A stretch of 42,500 nt of DNA from Deinococcus actinosclerus (lineage in GTDB: Bacteria > Deinococcota > Deinococci > Deinococcales > Deinococcaceae). The notes beneath the pieces were generated by a model. It was not told where the DNA came from. It did not search any database and was given only the letters and a program-made list of their open reading frames with translations. A program made the position numbers and the translations under genes. The stretch lies in the NCBI RefSeq assembly GCF_001507665.1, contig NZ_CP013910.1:80001-122500 (forward strand). Direction: 5' to 3'. Of this stretch, positions 16,803 to 25,241 are shown piece by piece. Position 1 is the first letter of the stretch. The number at the start of each line of letters is the position of its first letter.

Positions 16803-17195
16803 TCAGTTCTGCGTCTGGCAGGTGGGGCACACGCCCATGAATTCCAGGCGCACGTCGGTCACCTGGAACCCGGCAGGCAGCGCCGAAGCGGGCACGGCCG
16901 GCACATCCCCGGCGTCCACGTCGAAGATCGCGCCGCACCCCCGGCACACGGCGTGGTGATGCGCGTCGCCCTCGTGCTTGTAGTCGTAGCGGGTGGCCTG
17001 CCCGGCGCGTTCCAGGGTCACGACCACGCCGTCGCGGACCAGGGCGTCCAGGGTGCGGTACACGGTCCCCAGGCTCACGCTGGGGAGCTGCTCGCGGACC
17101 TGCGCGTGAATCCAGGCGGCGTCCGGGTGGGACCGGGCCGCGCGCAGCACGTCAATCACCGCTGCCCGCTGCTTGGTCTGGCGCACCATCGTCAT
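16803..17195 (-). CDS. Fur family transcriptional regulator
   Basis: A 130-residue Fur-superfamily repressor. The winged-helix part carries LPSVSLGTVYRTLDALVRDG (39-57). The dimerisation part carries the histidine cluster GDAHHHAVC (77-84) and two structural zinc pairs, C84xxC87 and C123xxC126. The layout fits PerR, Fur, Mur or Zur. The overall look is PerR/Fur-like, but the sensed metal or peroxide response is not readable by eye. No metal transporter is adjacent; birA is divergent. The promoter is leaderless (TAGACT at 17202-17207, minus strand). Confidence 0.9.
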   Translation of the reverse strand: MTMVRQTKQRAAVIDVLRAARSHPDAAWIHAQVREQLPSVSLGTVYRTLDALVRDGVVVTLERAGQATRYDYKHEGDAHHHAVCRGCGAIFDVDAGDVPAVPASALPAGFQVTDVRLEFMGVCPTCQTQN

Positions 17196-17201
17196 GCCCG
17201 C

Positions 17202-17207
17202 AGTCTA
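17202..17207 (-). promoter_or_regulatory. -10 box of leaderless Fur-family gene
   Basis: Minus-strand TAGACT, 6 nt before the ATG at 17195. Confidence 0.45.
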
Positions 17208-17300
17208 GCAAACGCCTCCTGACGCGCGGATGACGCGATGCACACAGTCTGGCGGGCCGGCGCGTCCCGGCATGCGGGTCACCTCGTTGCACCGGGTTCA

Positions 17301-17338
17301 TTGCTTTCGTTCAGTCCGGCGCGTACAACACTGAACGA
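17301..17338 (+). promoter_or_regulatory. birA-bioY promoter with candidate BirA operator
   Basis: TTGCTT (17301-17306), exactly 17 nt, then TACAAC (17324-17329) form the promoter. Perfect 9-bp inverted arms TCGTTCAGT (17307-17315) and ACTGAACGA (17330-17338) with a 14-nt spacer cover it and end 2 nt before the birA ATG. BirA operators in other bacteria have this same 9 + 14-to-16 + 9 plan. The BirA encoded downstream keeps its DNA-binding domain, which supports autoregulation by biotinyl-AMP-bound BirA. Confidence 0.7.
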
Positions 17339-17340
17339 CC

Positions 17341-18261
17341 ATGCCCGAGCGCCTCCTGCTCCTCCTGACCACGCGGCCCCAGACCGGGGACGCGCTGGGC
17401 GCGCGGCTGGGCGTGAACCGCGTGACGGTCAGCACCCTGGCCCGCCGCCTGCAGGAGGACGGGGTGCCCGTGCAGGTCAGTCGCGCCGGGTACGCCCTGC
17501 CCGCCGACGCGCCCGCACCCGCACAGGTCACGCCGACCGGGCTGATGGGAGCCGCGCACCGCTACCACGGCACCGTGACGAGCACCCAGGACGCCCTGCG
17601 CGCCTGGGCAGACGACGCCCAGGACCCCGCCCCGCACGGCGCGGTCCTGACCGCCGAACGGCAGACCGCCGGGCGCGGGCGGCGCGGCCGCGCCTGGGAC
17701 ACCACGCACGGCACGCTGGTCTTCAGCGTCCTGCTGCGGCACGGTCCCGGCGGCGGCCCGCTGAGCCTCCCGCACCTGGCGCTGCTGCCCCTCGCGGCGG
17801 GCGTCGCGCTGGCCCGCGCGGCGGGCGTGGGCGGCCTGAAATGGCCGAACGACCTGCTCGCCCCGGACCGCCGCAAACTGGCGGGCGTCCTGCTCGAAGC
17901 CGACCTGCGCGGCGAGGAGGCCCGCCGCGCGGTGCTGGGCATCGGCGTGAACGTCAGCGCCGCGCCGGAGGGGGCCGCGCACCTGCGCGAGTTCCGCCCG
18001 GACCTGACCCGCGCGCAGCTCCTGACGGCCGTGCTGCGGGAACTGCACAACTGGCTGGACGCCCCGCCGCACGAGGTGCTGCGCGCGTGGCGCGAGGCCA
18101 GCGTCACGCTCGGGCAGCCCGTGCGCGTGCAGACCCCGCAGGGCCCCGTGGACGGCACCGCCCTCGACCTCGACCCCAGTGGCAGCCTGATCGTCCAGAC
18201 GCCCGCCGGACCCCTCACCGTCGGCGCGGGCGACGTGCAGCTCATCGGCACCCTCACCTGA
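17341..18261 (+). CDS. birA: bifunctional biotin ligase and biotin operon repressor
   Basis: Activates biotin to biotinyl-5'-AMP and attaches it to the carboxyl carrier protein of acetyl-CoA carboxylase. The 306 residues include an N-terminal winged helix (about 10-52, DALGARLGVNRVTVSTLARR), which marks the group II, DNA-binding type. The catalytic domain has the biotin/adenylate loop GRGRRGRAW (111-119) and the KWPNDL segment, with a small C-terminal beta domain. It is likely both enzyme and repressor, acting at the palindrome immediately upstream. bioY follows after 31 nt, so ligase and biotin uptake are co-regulated. The ATG directly follows the operator and leaves a leader of only a few bases. 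Confidence 0.94.
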   Translation: MPERLLLLLTTRPQTGDALGARLGVNRVTVSTLARRLQEDGVPVQVSRAGYALPADAPAPAQVTPTGLMGAAHRYHGTVTSTQDALRAWADDAQDPAPHGAVLTAERQTAGRGRRGRAWDTTHGTLVFSVLLRHGPGGGPLSLPHLALLPLAAGVALARAAGVGGLKWPNDLLAPDRRKLAGVLLEADLRGEEARRAVLGIGVNVSAAPEGAAHLREFRPDLTRAQLLTAVLRELHNWLDAPPHEVLRAWREASVTLGQPVRVQTPQGPVDGTALDLDPSGSLIVQTPAGPLTVGAGDVQLIGTLT

Positions 18262-18292
18262 CGCCCCCACCCCCACACCGGAGGACACCACC

Positions 18293-18877
18293 ATGACCCT
18301 GACCCACCCCACCCTCGCCCGCCAGCTCGCCCCCACCCCCAGCCTCCTGCGCGACATGCTGCTCGTCGTGGGCGGCGCCGCGTTCGTCGCCGTGCTCGCC
18401 CAGGCCGAGGTGCCCCTCAAGCCCGTGCCGCTGACCCTCCAGACACTCGGCGTGCTGCTCGTCGGCGCGGCCCTCGGCTGGAAACGCGCGCTGGCCGCGC
18501 TGGCCGTGTACGTCGCCGCCGGGGCCGCCGGACTGCCGGTCCTCTCGGGCGGCTCCGCCGGACTGATGAACGCCGCCGGCACGGGCCTGCGCGCCAGCGT
18601 CGGCTACCTCTTCAGCTACCCGCTGGCCGCCGCCCTGGTCGGATTCCTGGTGGAACGCTACGCGCTGGACCGCAAGTTCCTGGGTACCTGCCTCGCCATG
18701 CTCGCGGGCAGCGTGGTCATCTACGCCGTGGGCCTTCCCGTGCTGGGCGCCCTGACCGGCCTGAGGGGCGGCGCGCTCCTGACCGCCGGCCTGACCCCCT
18801 TCATCATCGGGGACACCATCAAGCTGCTGCTGGCCGCGCTGCTGCTCCCCACTGCCTGGACATTCATCCGCAAGTAA
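18293..18877 (+). CDS. bioY: biotin transporter BioY
   Basis: The substrate-binding membrane component (S component) of an ECF-type biotin uptake system, 194 residues with six hydrophobic segments. Family features seen are PLTLQTLGVLLVGAALGWKRA, GLPVLSGGSAG and the C-terminal FIIGDTIKLLLAALL. No ATPase (BioM) or T component (BioN) is next to it; solitary BioY proteins are known and either work alone or share an energising module. It has a GGAGG ribosome binding site (18281-18285), 7 nt before the ATG, and belongs to the birA operon. A large imperfect palindrome and T-run end the unit. Confidence 0.94.
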   Translation: MTLTHPTLARQLAPTPSLLRDMLLVVGGAAFVAVLAQAEVPLKPVPLTLQTLGVLLVGAALGWKRALAALAVYVAAGAAGLPVLSGGSAGLMNAAGTGLRASVGYLFSYPLAAALVGFLVERYALDRKFLGTCLAMLAGSVVIYAVGLPVLGALTGLRGGALLTAGLTPFIIGDTIKLLLAALLLPTAWTFIRK

Positions 18878-18887
18878 ACGGCAGTCC

Positions 18888-18960
18888 GGACAGTGGTTTC
18901 CAGTTTCATTGAAGGGCCAACACCACGCCCTTCAATTCCACTTCCACCCACTGTCCTTTT
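18888..18960 (+). terminator. bioY terminator, nested inverted repeat
   Basis: Outer arms GGACAGTGG (18888-18896) and CCACTGTCC (18948-18956) and inner arms TTGAAGGG (18909-18916) and CCCTTCAA (18928-18935) form a two-part stem. Both halves of the palindrome are 29 nt long. TTTT follows directly. Confidence 0.6.
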
Positions 18961-18978
18961 CAGGTACTCGCTCCGCTC

Positions 18979-19019
18979 GATTCAGAGGCATTGAGAGATA
19001 CCCTCAATGCCTCTGAATT
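18979..19019. other. 16-bp perfect hairpin in bioY downstream region
   Basis: A 16-bp perfect stem (18980-18995 with 19003-19018, plus a G-T pair at the base) has a 7-nt loop AGATACC. It is AT-richer than its surroundings and is not followed by a T-run. It is the second of three consecutive hairpins in the 329-bp gap between bioY and the secreted-protein gene. Confidence 0.6.
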
Positions 19020-19029
19020 CTGCTGTGAC

Positions 19030-19061
19030 ACGGCCCCCACCTTCACCCGGGTGGGGGCCGT
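19030..19061. other. 12-bp GC-rich hairpin in bioY downstream region
   Basis: ACGGCCCCCACC (19030-19041) and GGTGGGGGCCGT (19050-19061) pair perfectly across an 8-nt loop. This is the third hairpin in the gap; no T-run. A short hairpin, GTCTCC/GGAGAC, follows near 19090-19107. Confidence 0.55.
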
Positions 19062-19194
19062 CACCATGCCGCGCGGCGGCGCGTGGCGTGTCTCCCGTGC
19101 GGAGACCCGTGAGGCTGGCGTGCCCTCACTCTGCCCGGCGTGGCGCAGGGCGGGCATCCGCCGAAAGTGGCACCCGCACGTAGGCCGGTCGGCG

Positions 19195-19200
19195 TACGCT
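19195..19200 (+). promoter_or_regulatory. -10 box of leaderless secreted-protein gene
   Basis: TACGCT, 6 nt before the GTG start at 19207. Confidence 0.45.
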
Positions 19201-19206
19201 GGGGCC

Positions 19207-19908
19207 GTGCGAGGGACAACGGTGGCGGTGTGGGCGGCCCTCCTGGGCGGCGTGGCGGGGGCGCAGGCGGACACGCCGGTGCTGCGCGGCACGCTGCCCG
19301 GCTGGGAGGGCGGTGCGGGTTCCGTGGGGGTGCTGCTGCTCTTCCCGGGCGGGGACGACCGCCGCATCCAGGCGGCGCGCGGGACGCTCAGTGCGGCGGG
19401 GGACCTGACGCTGCCGCTGCCCACCCCGGAGCGGCTGGCAGGCGCCCTGGTGCCGCTCGTGGAGTGGCTGAACCTGGAGCCGCTGGGCTGCGTGACCCGC
19501 AGCGGGAAGATCACGCTGGGCGACCCGGCCGCGCAGGTGTTCCCACTGAACGAGCTGCGCGTGGCCGCGGCCGGGCGGACATTCCCCAGCGTGGGCAGCG
19601 TCGTGGGCGAGGACCTGTGGCAGCCCGCGACGGTCCTAAACACTGAGGCGAACCTGCTGGAGGGGCAGCCGGACATGGACGGCCGCGTGCGTTTCCGGCG
19701 GCTGGTGTTCAGCCCGGCGGACGTGACCGTCAGTGGCGAGGCCCGCTGCGTGCCGGACAAGGCCATGCCCGAGCGGCTGACCGTGAATCTGCCCCTGCGG
19801 GCCGGGTGGAACGTCGTGCAGGAGGACGTGGACTACACCGGCGAGGACGCCACGCGCGCCCTGACCCTGGCCCCGCCAGACACCGTGACTGTCTGGCAGG
19901 CCCGCTGA
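19207..19908 (+). CDS. secreted protein sharing a domain with the large lipoprotein
   Basis: A 233-residue exported protein with a short signal peptide (VAVWAALLGGVAGAQA, cleavage near residue 21) and no lipobox. The rest is one module also found at residues 264-425 of the lipoprotein at 7874. The shared features are an N-terminal G-x-L/I-x-GW strand, LPTP (71-74), Cys95, R-x-RRL (162-166), Cys181 in E/S-x-RC/SC, and L-x-L-xx-GWNVVQ (GWNVVQ at 200-205). Function is unknown; the two conserved cysteines probably form a disulphide. I chose GTG 19207 because it gives a clean signal peptide and a TACGCT box 6 nt upstream; an open frame upstream to 18991 runs through hairpins and is unlikely to be coding. 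Confidence 0.7.
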   Translation: MRGTTVAVWAALLGGVAGAQADTPVLRGTLPGWEGGAGSVGVLLLFPGGDDRRIQAARGTLSAAGDLTLPLPTPERLAGALVPLVEWLNLEPLGCVTRSGKITLGDPAAQVFPLNELRVAAAGRTFPSVGSVVGEDLWQPATVLNTEANLLEGQPDMDGRVRFRRLVFSPADVTVSGEARCVPDKAMPERLTVNLPLRAGWNVVQEDVDYTGEDATRALTLAPPDTVTVWQAR

Positions 19909-19916
19909 CGACGGAA

Positions 19917-19946
19917 GAGAGGAGACCCGCTGGGCTCCCCTCGTCT
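19917..19946 (-). terminator. candidate recA operon terminator
   Basis: An imperfect GC-rich hairpin (about 19919-19941), read on the minus strand as GAGG-GGAGCCC, AGC, GGG-TCTCCTC with a bulge and followed by TCTTCC. It lies between the converging recA and secreted-protein genes and may serve both. Confidence 0.4.
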
Positions 19947-19960
19947 GATGCTGTCTGCTG

Positions 19961-21021
<1,061 letters not shown>

Positions 21022-21025
<4 letters not shown>

Positions 21026-21747
21026 GGCGTCTCCTGGATAGCCTCGTCCGGGGCCGGTTCGGTCGCGGGGGCGGGGGTGGCGGGGGTGCCGCGCAGGCGG
21101 AAGGTGCTGACGGTTTCGTGAATGGGGCCGGTCTTGCGCAGGATGCTGCGGTGCAGCGCGGCGCTGCCGGCCGTCCAGTGTTCGGGGAAGAGGATGGGGG
21201 GCACGCGCGGCGCCGGGCCCTTCTTGCGGGCCAGCGTGACGTGCGCCTTGAAGGGCAGGTCGTCGGTGCTCAGGCCGAGCGCCTGAATGCCCTCGCGCAG
21301 CGCGGCGGCCAGTTCGTTCAGGCCCTCGGCCTCGACCTTGACGAACCACACGCGGGGGCTGCCCTCGTTCGGGAAGTACCCGGTGCCGCGCAGGCTCAGG
21401 TCCAGCGGCGCGGCGTCCGTGAAGAGGCGCGTGCCGAGCTTCTTGAGGTCGTCCACCCGGTCGTGCGGGACGGCCGGGAGGTACGCCAGCGTGACGTGCA
21501 TCTGGTCGGCGGGTACCGGGCGCCAGTTGCCGCGCAGTTTCCCCTGCGCCGCGACGAGCGCGGGCGTGACGTCCGCCGGGACGGGCAGCGCGAAGAAGAG
21601 ACGCTGGGTGGTGGGCGTGTGGGTGTCCGGCGCGCCGCGTCCCTTCCCGGCGGCTTTCGGGCCGGGCCGGGGGCCAGCTTTGGGCCCGGTCTTGTGTCCG
21701 GGCTGGCTGGTGGGACGGGCGGGTCGTTTCGGGCGAGGGTCAGTCAT
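21022..21747 (-). CDS. thpR: RNA 2',3'-cyclic phosphodiesterase
   Basis: A 2H phosphoesterase (ThpR/LigT) that opens 2',3'-cyclic phosphates on RNA; older annotations call it 2'-5' RNA ligase. It has 241 residues with both catalytic HxT motifs, HVTL at 84-87 and HVTL at 169-172. Residues 1-46 form an unusual Lys/Arg/Pro/Gly-rich extension, absent from the roughly 180-residue core family and possibly RNA-binding. I chose the ATG at 21747, which overlaps the cinA stop as ATGA and has AGGA upstream; an ATG 9 nt earlier (21756) is possible. It is the middle gene of the operon, coupled to recA by a second ATGA overlap. Confidence 0.9.
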
Positions 21748-22955
21748 GCGGTCCATCCTGGCAGGGTGCGGGCCGCGAGGGCCAGCGCCGCGACCGCCGC
21801 CCGCTCGCGCAGCTGCGCCGGATCGCCCGGCCAGTTCACGCCCGCCACGGCCACCCGCGCGCCGTCACTCAGCGCGACGTGTGCGCGCCCGGCCTCCTCA
21901 CCCTCCGTGCTCACGACCACCGCGAGGCCCAGGTCGGCCCCCAGGTGCTCGCGCGCCCCGGCCGCCAGTTCCCGCGCGCCCGCCTCGCTGACCAGCCCGT
22001 CTCCCTGGAGGGTGACGGGGGTCAGGCCCAGCGTGATCAGTCGGCGGTGATCCTGCGTGACCGCCGCGTCCAGGAAACCCGGCTGCTCGGCCAGCAGGGT
22101 GCACAGCACGCCCGCGCTGCCTGCCTCGATCACGCCCAGCGTGCGCCCGGCGAGCGCCGCCTGCACGGTGCCCGGCAGGGTCTGGTCGCCCTCGCCCCAG
22201 GTCCACTCGCGCAGCAGCGCCCGGACCTCGGTCAGCACGGGGGTCAGCCCCTTGCGGGCGTCCTCGGGGGTGGGGGCGCTGGCGGCCACACGCACGTCCA
22301 CGCCGGTCAGGCGGGCGTACGTGGCGACGCTGGGGTTCGCCTGCCGGGTCAGGTGGCCCAGCCGCTCGGCGATCAGGCTCTCGCCGATCCCGTGCGTGTG
22401 AAGGGTGACGTGCTCCAGCGCGGCGCTGGGCAGCGGCAGGCGCGGCAGCACTTGCTCGGCCCACATGCGCCGCATCTCGCGGGGCGGCCCGGGCAGCGCC
22501 GCGATCAGCTTCGGCTGTCCGTTCCAGGTGGTCCGGACGAACCAGCCCGGCGCGGTGCCCACCGGGTTGGGCAGCGCCTCGGCGGAGGGGATCAGCCAGG
22601 CCTGCTTGCGGTTCGTGTCGGGCATGGCCCGGCCGCGCGCCTCGAACAGGCCGCGCAGGTGGCTCAGCTGGGCCCCGTCCTCCTGCGGCGTCTCGTTTAG
22701 GGCGGCGGCGATGGCCTCGCGGGTCAGGTCGTCGTCGGTGGGCCCCAGGCCGCCGCCCAGCAGCAGCAGGTCGGCGCGGCCCAGCGCCAGTTCGATGGCG
22801 GCCCGCAGGCGATCCAGGTTGTCCCCGACGACGGTCTTGCGGTGTAGGGTCACGCCGCGCGCGCCCAGTTCACGGGCGAGGAACGCGGCGTTGCTGTCGA
22901 CGATCTCGCCGAACAGCAGTTCTGTGCCTACACTGATGATTTCTGCTATGGGCAT
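21744..22955 (-). CDS. cinA: CinA family protein, first gene of recA operon
   Basis: A 403-residue competence/damage-inducible CinA homologue. The N-terminal MoCF-like domain (1-170) is well preserved: SVGTELLFGEIVDSN, LLLLGGGLGPTDDDLTREAIA and the NRKQAWLIPSAEALPNPVGTAPG segment. These belong to the ADP-ribose pyrophosphatase-type half in other CinA proteins. The C-terminal PncC-like half (about 265-403) is degenerate: where active NMN deamidases have AESCTGG this protein has IEAGSAG, and the usual GIAGPGG loop is missing. The deamidase half may therefore be inactive. The ATG at 22955 follows GTGAGG with a 5-nt spacer; an upstream extension to 23048 has no such signal. Confidence 0.92.
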   Translation of the reverse strand: MPIAEIISVGTELLFGEIVDSNAAFLARELGARGVTLHRKTVVGDNLDRLRAAIELALGRADLLLLGGGLGPTDDDLTREAIAAALNETPQEDGAQLSHLRGLFEARGRAMPDTNRKQAWLIPSAEALPNPVGTAPGWFVRTTWNGQPKLIAALPGPPREMRRMWAEQVLPRLPLPSAALEHVTLHTHGIGESLIAERLGHLTRQANPSVATYARLTGVDVRVAASAPTPEDARKGLTPVLTEVRALLREWTWGEGDQTLPGTVQAALAGRTLGVIEAGSAGVLCTLLAEQPGFLDAAVTQDHRRLITLGLTPVTLQGDGLVSEAGARELAAGAREHLGADLGLAVVVSTEGEEAGRAHVALSDGARVAVAGVNWPGDPAQLRERAAVAALALAARTLPGWTA

Positions 22956-22969
22956 AACAACCTCACCGG

Positions 22970-22975
22970 AGTATA
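22970..22975 (-). promoter_or_regulatory. -10 box of cinA-thpR-recA operon
   Basis: Minus-strand TATACT lies 14 nt upstream of the cinA start. A weak -35 (TGGACG) lies 17 nt before it. Unlike most promoters here it leaves room for a leader with a ribosome binding site (GTGAGG). I could not find the radiation/desiccation response palindrome around it. Confidence 0.5.
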
Positions 22976-23235
22976 GGCCAAAGCGAAACTTGCGTCCACC
23001 CCTGATCTTCACGCATGCGGGCCCCGGCCGCCCACCCGGATCCGTCACATGAGGGCCGGCTCAAGACCCCTTCATCTGCCCGGCTGTCTTCCGGCAGTGG
23101 GCGCTCACGGCCCCCACACGTACGCTGAATCCAGCACCACACGCCCACCGGCCACCCGGCCCCCACCCCCGCCGCCGCGCCCCCACCCGGGCCCGGGGCA
23201 CCCCCCGCTCCGCACCGGAGCTCAGGAGGTTCACC

Positions 23236-23940
23236 ATGAATCGCACCGTCCTCAGCCTGCTGATCCTCGCGCCCCTCGCCCTCGCCGCCTGCGGTCAGGG
23301 AACCCGGACCCCGGCAGCCCAGACGCCCGCAGCGCAGACTCCGGCCCCCACCGGCAGTGTCGAGGCGCAGCTCGCTGCCTACGCGGCCCGCCCCGAACTG
23401 CAGGACGAGAGCAGCCAGGCCATCCTGCGCGAGTACGCCAGCGATCCCCTGCTCCTCCAGAGCCTCCAGCGCGCCTACGGCGACAGCAGCGCGCCCCTGA
23501 ACGTCGAGGCCCTCGCCGCCGAGAAGGCCGGCAGCGCGCCCCTCCAGAGTCAGGCCAGCGGCCGCGCCGGGTACGCGCAGTCCGTGGCGTGGGGCAGCGT
23601 CCGCCACTACCGCGCCGAGAAGGCCAGCCCCAACTACAGCGGCCTGCGCTGGGGCAGCAACGGCTGCAGCGCCCCCAGCGGCTTCGGCCTGGGCTACCGC
23701 GACGACTTCCGCCCCGCCTGCGACGTGCACGACTTCGGGTACGGCAACCTGCCCTGGCTGATCTCCAAGATCTACTGGCCCTACAACAAGGCCCGCACCG
23801 ACCTCGCCTTCCTGGACAACATGGAAGCCATCTGCGCCGCCAAGAGCCTCCTGTCGCGCCCCGCCTGCTACGCCGCTGCGAACGCCTACTACCACGCCGT
23901 GGACATCGGCGGCTGGAAGTCCTGGATCAGCAACGGCTGA
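23236..23940 (+). CDS. phospholipase A2-like lipoprotein
   Basis: A 234-residue envelope lipoprotein (lipobox LAAC, Cys19, ribosome binding site AGGAGG). After a low-complexity Ala/Thr/Pro linker (20-40) and a helical region, residues about 137-234 match the prokaryotic phospholipase A2 fold. The active-site motif is ACDVHDFGYGN, with catalytic H165-D166. Upstream is the glycine-rich metal-loop region CSAPSGFGLGYRDDF, and downstream D189 in RTDLAFLDNM would complete the His-Asp pair. Cys144, 162, 200 and 211 can form two disulphides. The family hydrolyses the sn-2 ester of phospholipids with Ca2+; the substrate here is unknown. A terminator separates it from the next lipoprotein gene. Confidence 0.85.
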   Translation: MNRTVLSLLILAPLALAACGQGTRTPAAQTPAAQTPAPTGSVEAQLAAYAARPELQDESSQAILREYASDPLLLQSLQRAYGDSSAPLNVEALAAEKAGSAPLQSQASGRAGYAQSVAWGSVRHYRAEKASPNYSGLRWGSNGCSAPSGFGLGYRDDFRPACDVHDFGYGNLPWLISKIYWPYNKARTDLAFLDNMEAICAAKSLLSRPACYAAANAYYHAVDIGGWKSWISNG

Positions 23941-23951
23941 CCCCCACCACG

Positions 23952-23983
23952 CGCCCGGTCGCCCCTGAACCGGCCGGGCGTTT
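23952..23983 (+). terminator. terminator after phospholipase-like gene
   Basis: CGCCCGG (23952-23958) and CCGGGCG (23974-23980) form a perfect 7-bp stem. An alternative inner CCGGT/ACCGG pairing is possible. TTT follows. Confidence 0.6.
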
Positions 23984-24014
23984 CGCCCCCTGTCCCGACG
24001 CGAGGAGTCCTGCC

Positions 24015-25121
24015 ATGCCGACGCTGACCCGAGTGCTCACCCCCGCCCTGCTCGCCCTGACCGTCGCCCTGGGGGCCTGCGGACAGACCCCCACCACCAG
24101 CGCGCCCGCCGGGGCCGGCGCGGCCCGCCCGGCGGACCCCACCCCGGTCAGCGCCGCCCCGGTCGGCGCCGCACCGGGCGCCGCCGACGCGCAGGTCAAC
24201 GCGGCCCTCGAACGCTTCGCTCAGCAGCTCGCGCGGCAACTGCCCGACCCGGAACTGCGCCGCGCGGTGCAGGACCAGGCGGCGCTGCGCTTCGACGGGG
24301 ACCAGGAAACCCTGTTCAGCGCGCTGGCCGCCCGCCCGGCCGGGGCGACCACCGTGCAGGGCCTGCTCACGCGCGGCGGCCTGAGCGCCAGCGCCCTGGA
24401 CGACGTGACCCGCCGCGTCACGAACCTGCAGGTCGCGGTGCGCGGGCCGCAGTGGAACGCCGCCGAGTACACCCCGCTGGTCGCTGTGGCCGCCCAGGGC
24501 GACGAGTTCGCGCCGGTCGTGGCCTTCGACGCGCAGGGAAGGCGCCACACCCTGGACGCCCGCACGCCCCCCACGCAGCCGGTCGTGGTGGTCGGCGTGG
24601 CCGAGCGGGTGGACGAGCAGGGCCGCGTGATGGTGCCGGCCGCCACGCGGGCCGGGGCGACGGCCGTCACCGACCCGGCCGCCAGCGTGGGCGCGCAGGC
24701 CTGCGACAGCTGGGAACGCCTGATCTCGCTGTACGTCCGCGACGACCACGAACCCTGGACGCGCGGCGACCCCGAAATCTACGTGCAGCTGGGCTCGAAC
24801 TCCCGTGACGGCCTCTACGTCGGCTCGCTGCCCGACGTGAACGGCGAGAACAAGTGGTACGAACCCAGGCGCGACCTCGTGCGCTGGAGCAGCACCACCA
24901 TGGGCAACTGGATGATGTACCTCTGGTACGAACGCGACGGCGGCGGCAGCCTCACCCTGACCATCGGCGCGGACGTCAAGGGCGTGAACGGCAGCGTGTC
25001 CTACACCGTCGCGGACGGCGACGACCAGATGGGCCACGCCACCCTGGCCTTCGGGGACCGCCTGCAACGCTTTGCGCTCGACACCGGCGACGTCCGCTGG
25101 TGGCGCGGCGGCTGCGAGTAA
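24015..25121 (+). CDS. hypothetical lipoprotein
   Basis: A 368-residue predicted lipoprotein. The signal peptide ends in lipobox LGAC (Cys20), the same pattern as the preceding gene, and is followed by an Ala/Pro/Gly linker to about residue 55. A middle alpha/beta part contains VAARGDEF-like strands. The C-terminal domain (about 235-368) is rich in acidic and aromatic residues: CDSWERLISLYVRDDHEPW, GDPEIYVQL, WYEPRRDLVRW and MMYLWYERDGGG. This pattern resembles DUF3103-type secreted domains, though I am not sure of the family. Cysteines near 235 and at the end (GGCE) probably pair. The ATG at 24015 follows GAGGAG. Function is unknown; it may be co-expressed with the phospholipase-like protein despite the terminator between them. 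Confidence 0.75.
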   Translation: MPTLTRVLTPALLALTVALGACGQTPTTSAPAGAGAARPADPTPVSAAPVGAAPGAADAQVNAALERFAQQLARQLPDPELRRAVQDQAALRFDGDQETLFSALAARPAGATTVQGLLTRGGLSASALDDVTRRVTNLQVAVRGPQWNAAEYTPLVAVAAQGDEFAPVVAFDAQGRRHTLDARTPPTQPVVVVGVAERVDEQGRVMVPAATRAGATAVTDPAASVGAQACDSWERLISLYVRDDHEPWTRGDPEIYVQLGSNSRDGLYVGSLPDVNGENKWYEPRRDLVRWSSTTMGNWMMYLWYERDGGGSLTLTIGADVKGVNGSVSYTVADGDDQMGHATLAFGDRLQRFALDTGDVRWWRGGCE

Positions 25122-25241
25122 CGCCCCCCCCGCCTCACCCGCCGGGTCCCCCCGGCGCCTACACTGACCGGCACACCATCAACGCGGCCCTGCTCCCAGC
25201 GTCCTGCTTCCCTGTCCTGCGCGTCCCCACCCGAGGCACCG

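Noticed and set aside
17341..18877. Expectation of a complete biotin ECF transporter next to bioY
   Set aside because: No BioM or BioN gene is present; the following DNA is non-coding hairpins and an unrelated secreted protein.
18991..19206. N-terminal extension of the secreted protein gene
   Set aside because: It passes through two hairpins, and the GTG at 19207 gives a signal peptide and a leaderless promoter box.
21026..21349. N-terminal extension of RecA
   Set aside because: It overlaps thpR in another frame, and the RecA family start MSKEK is at 21025 with an ATGA overlap.
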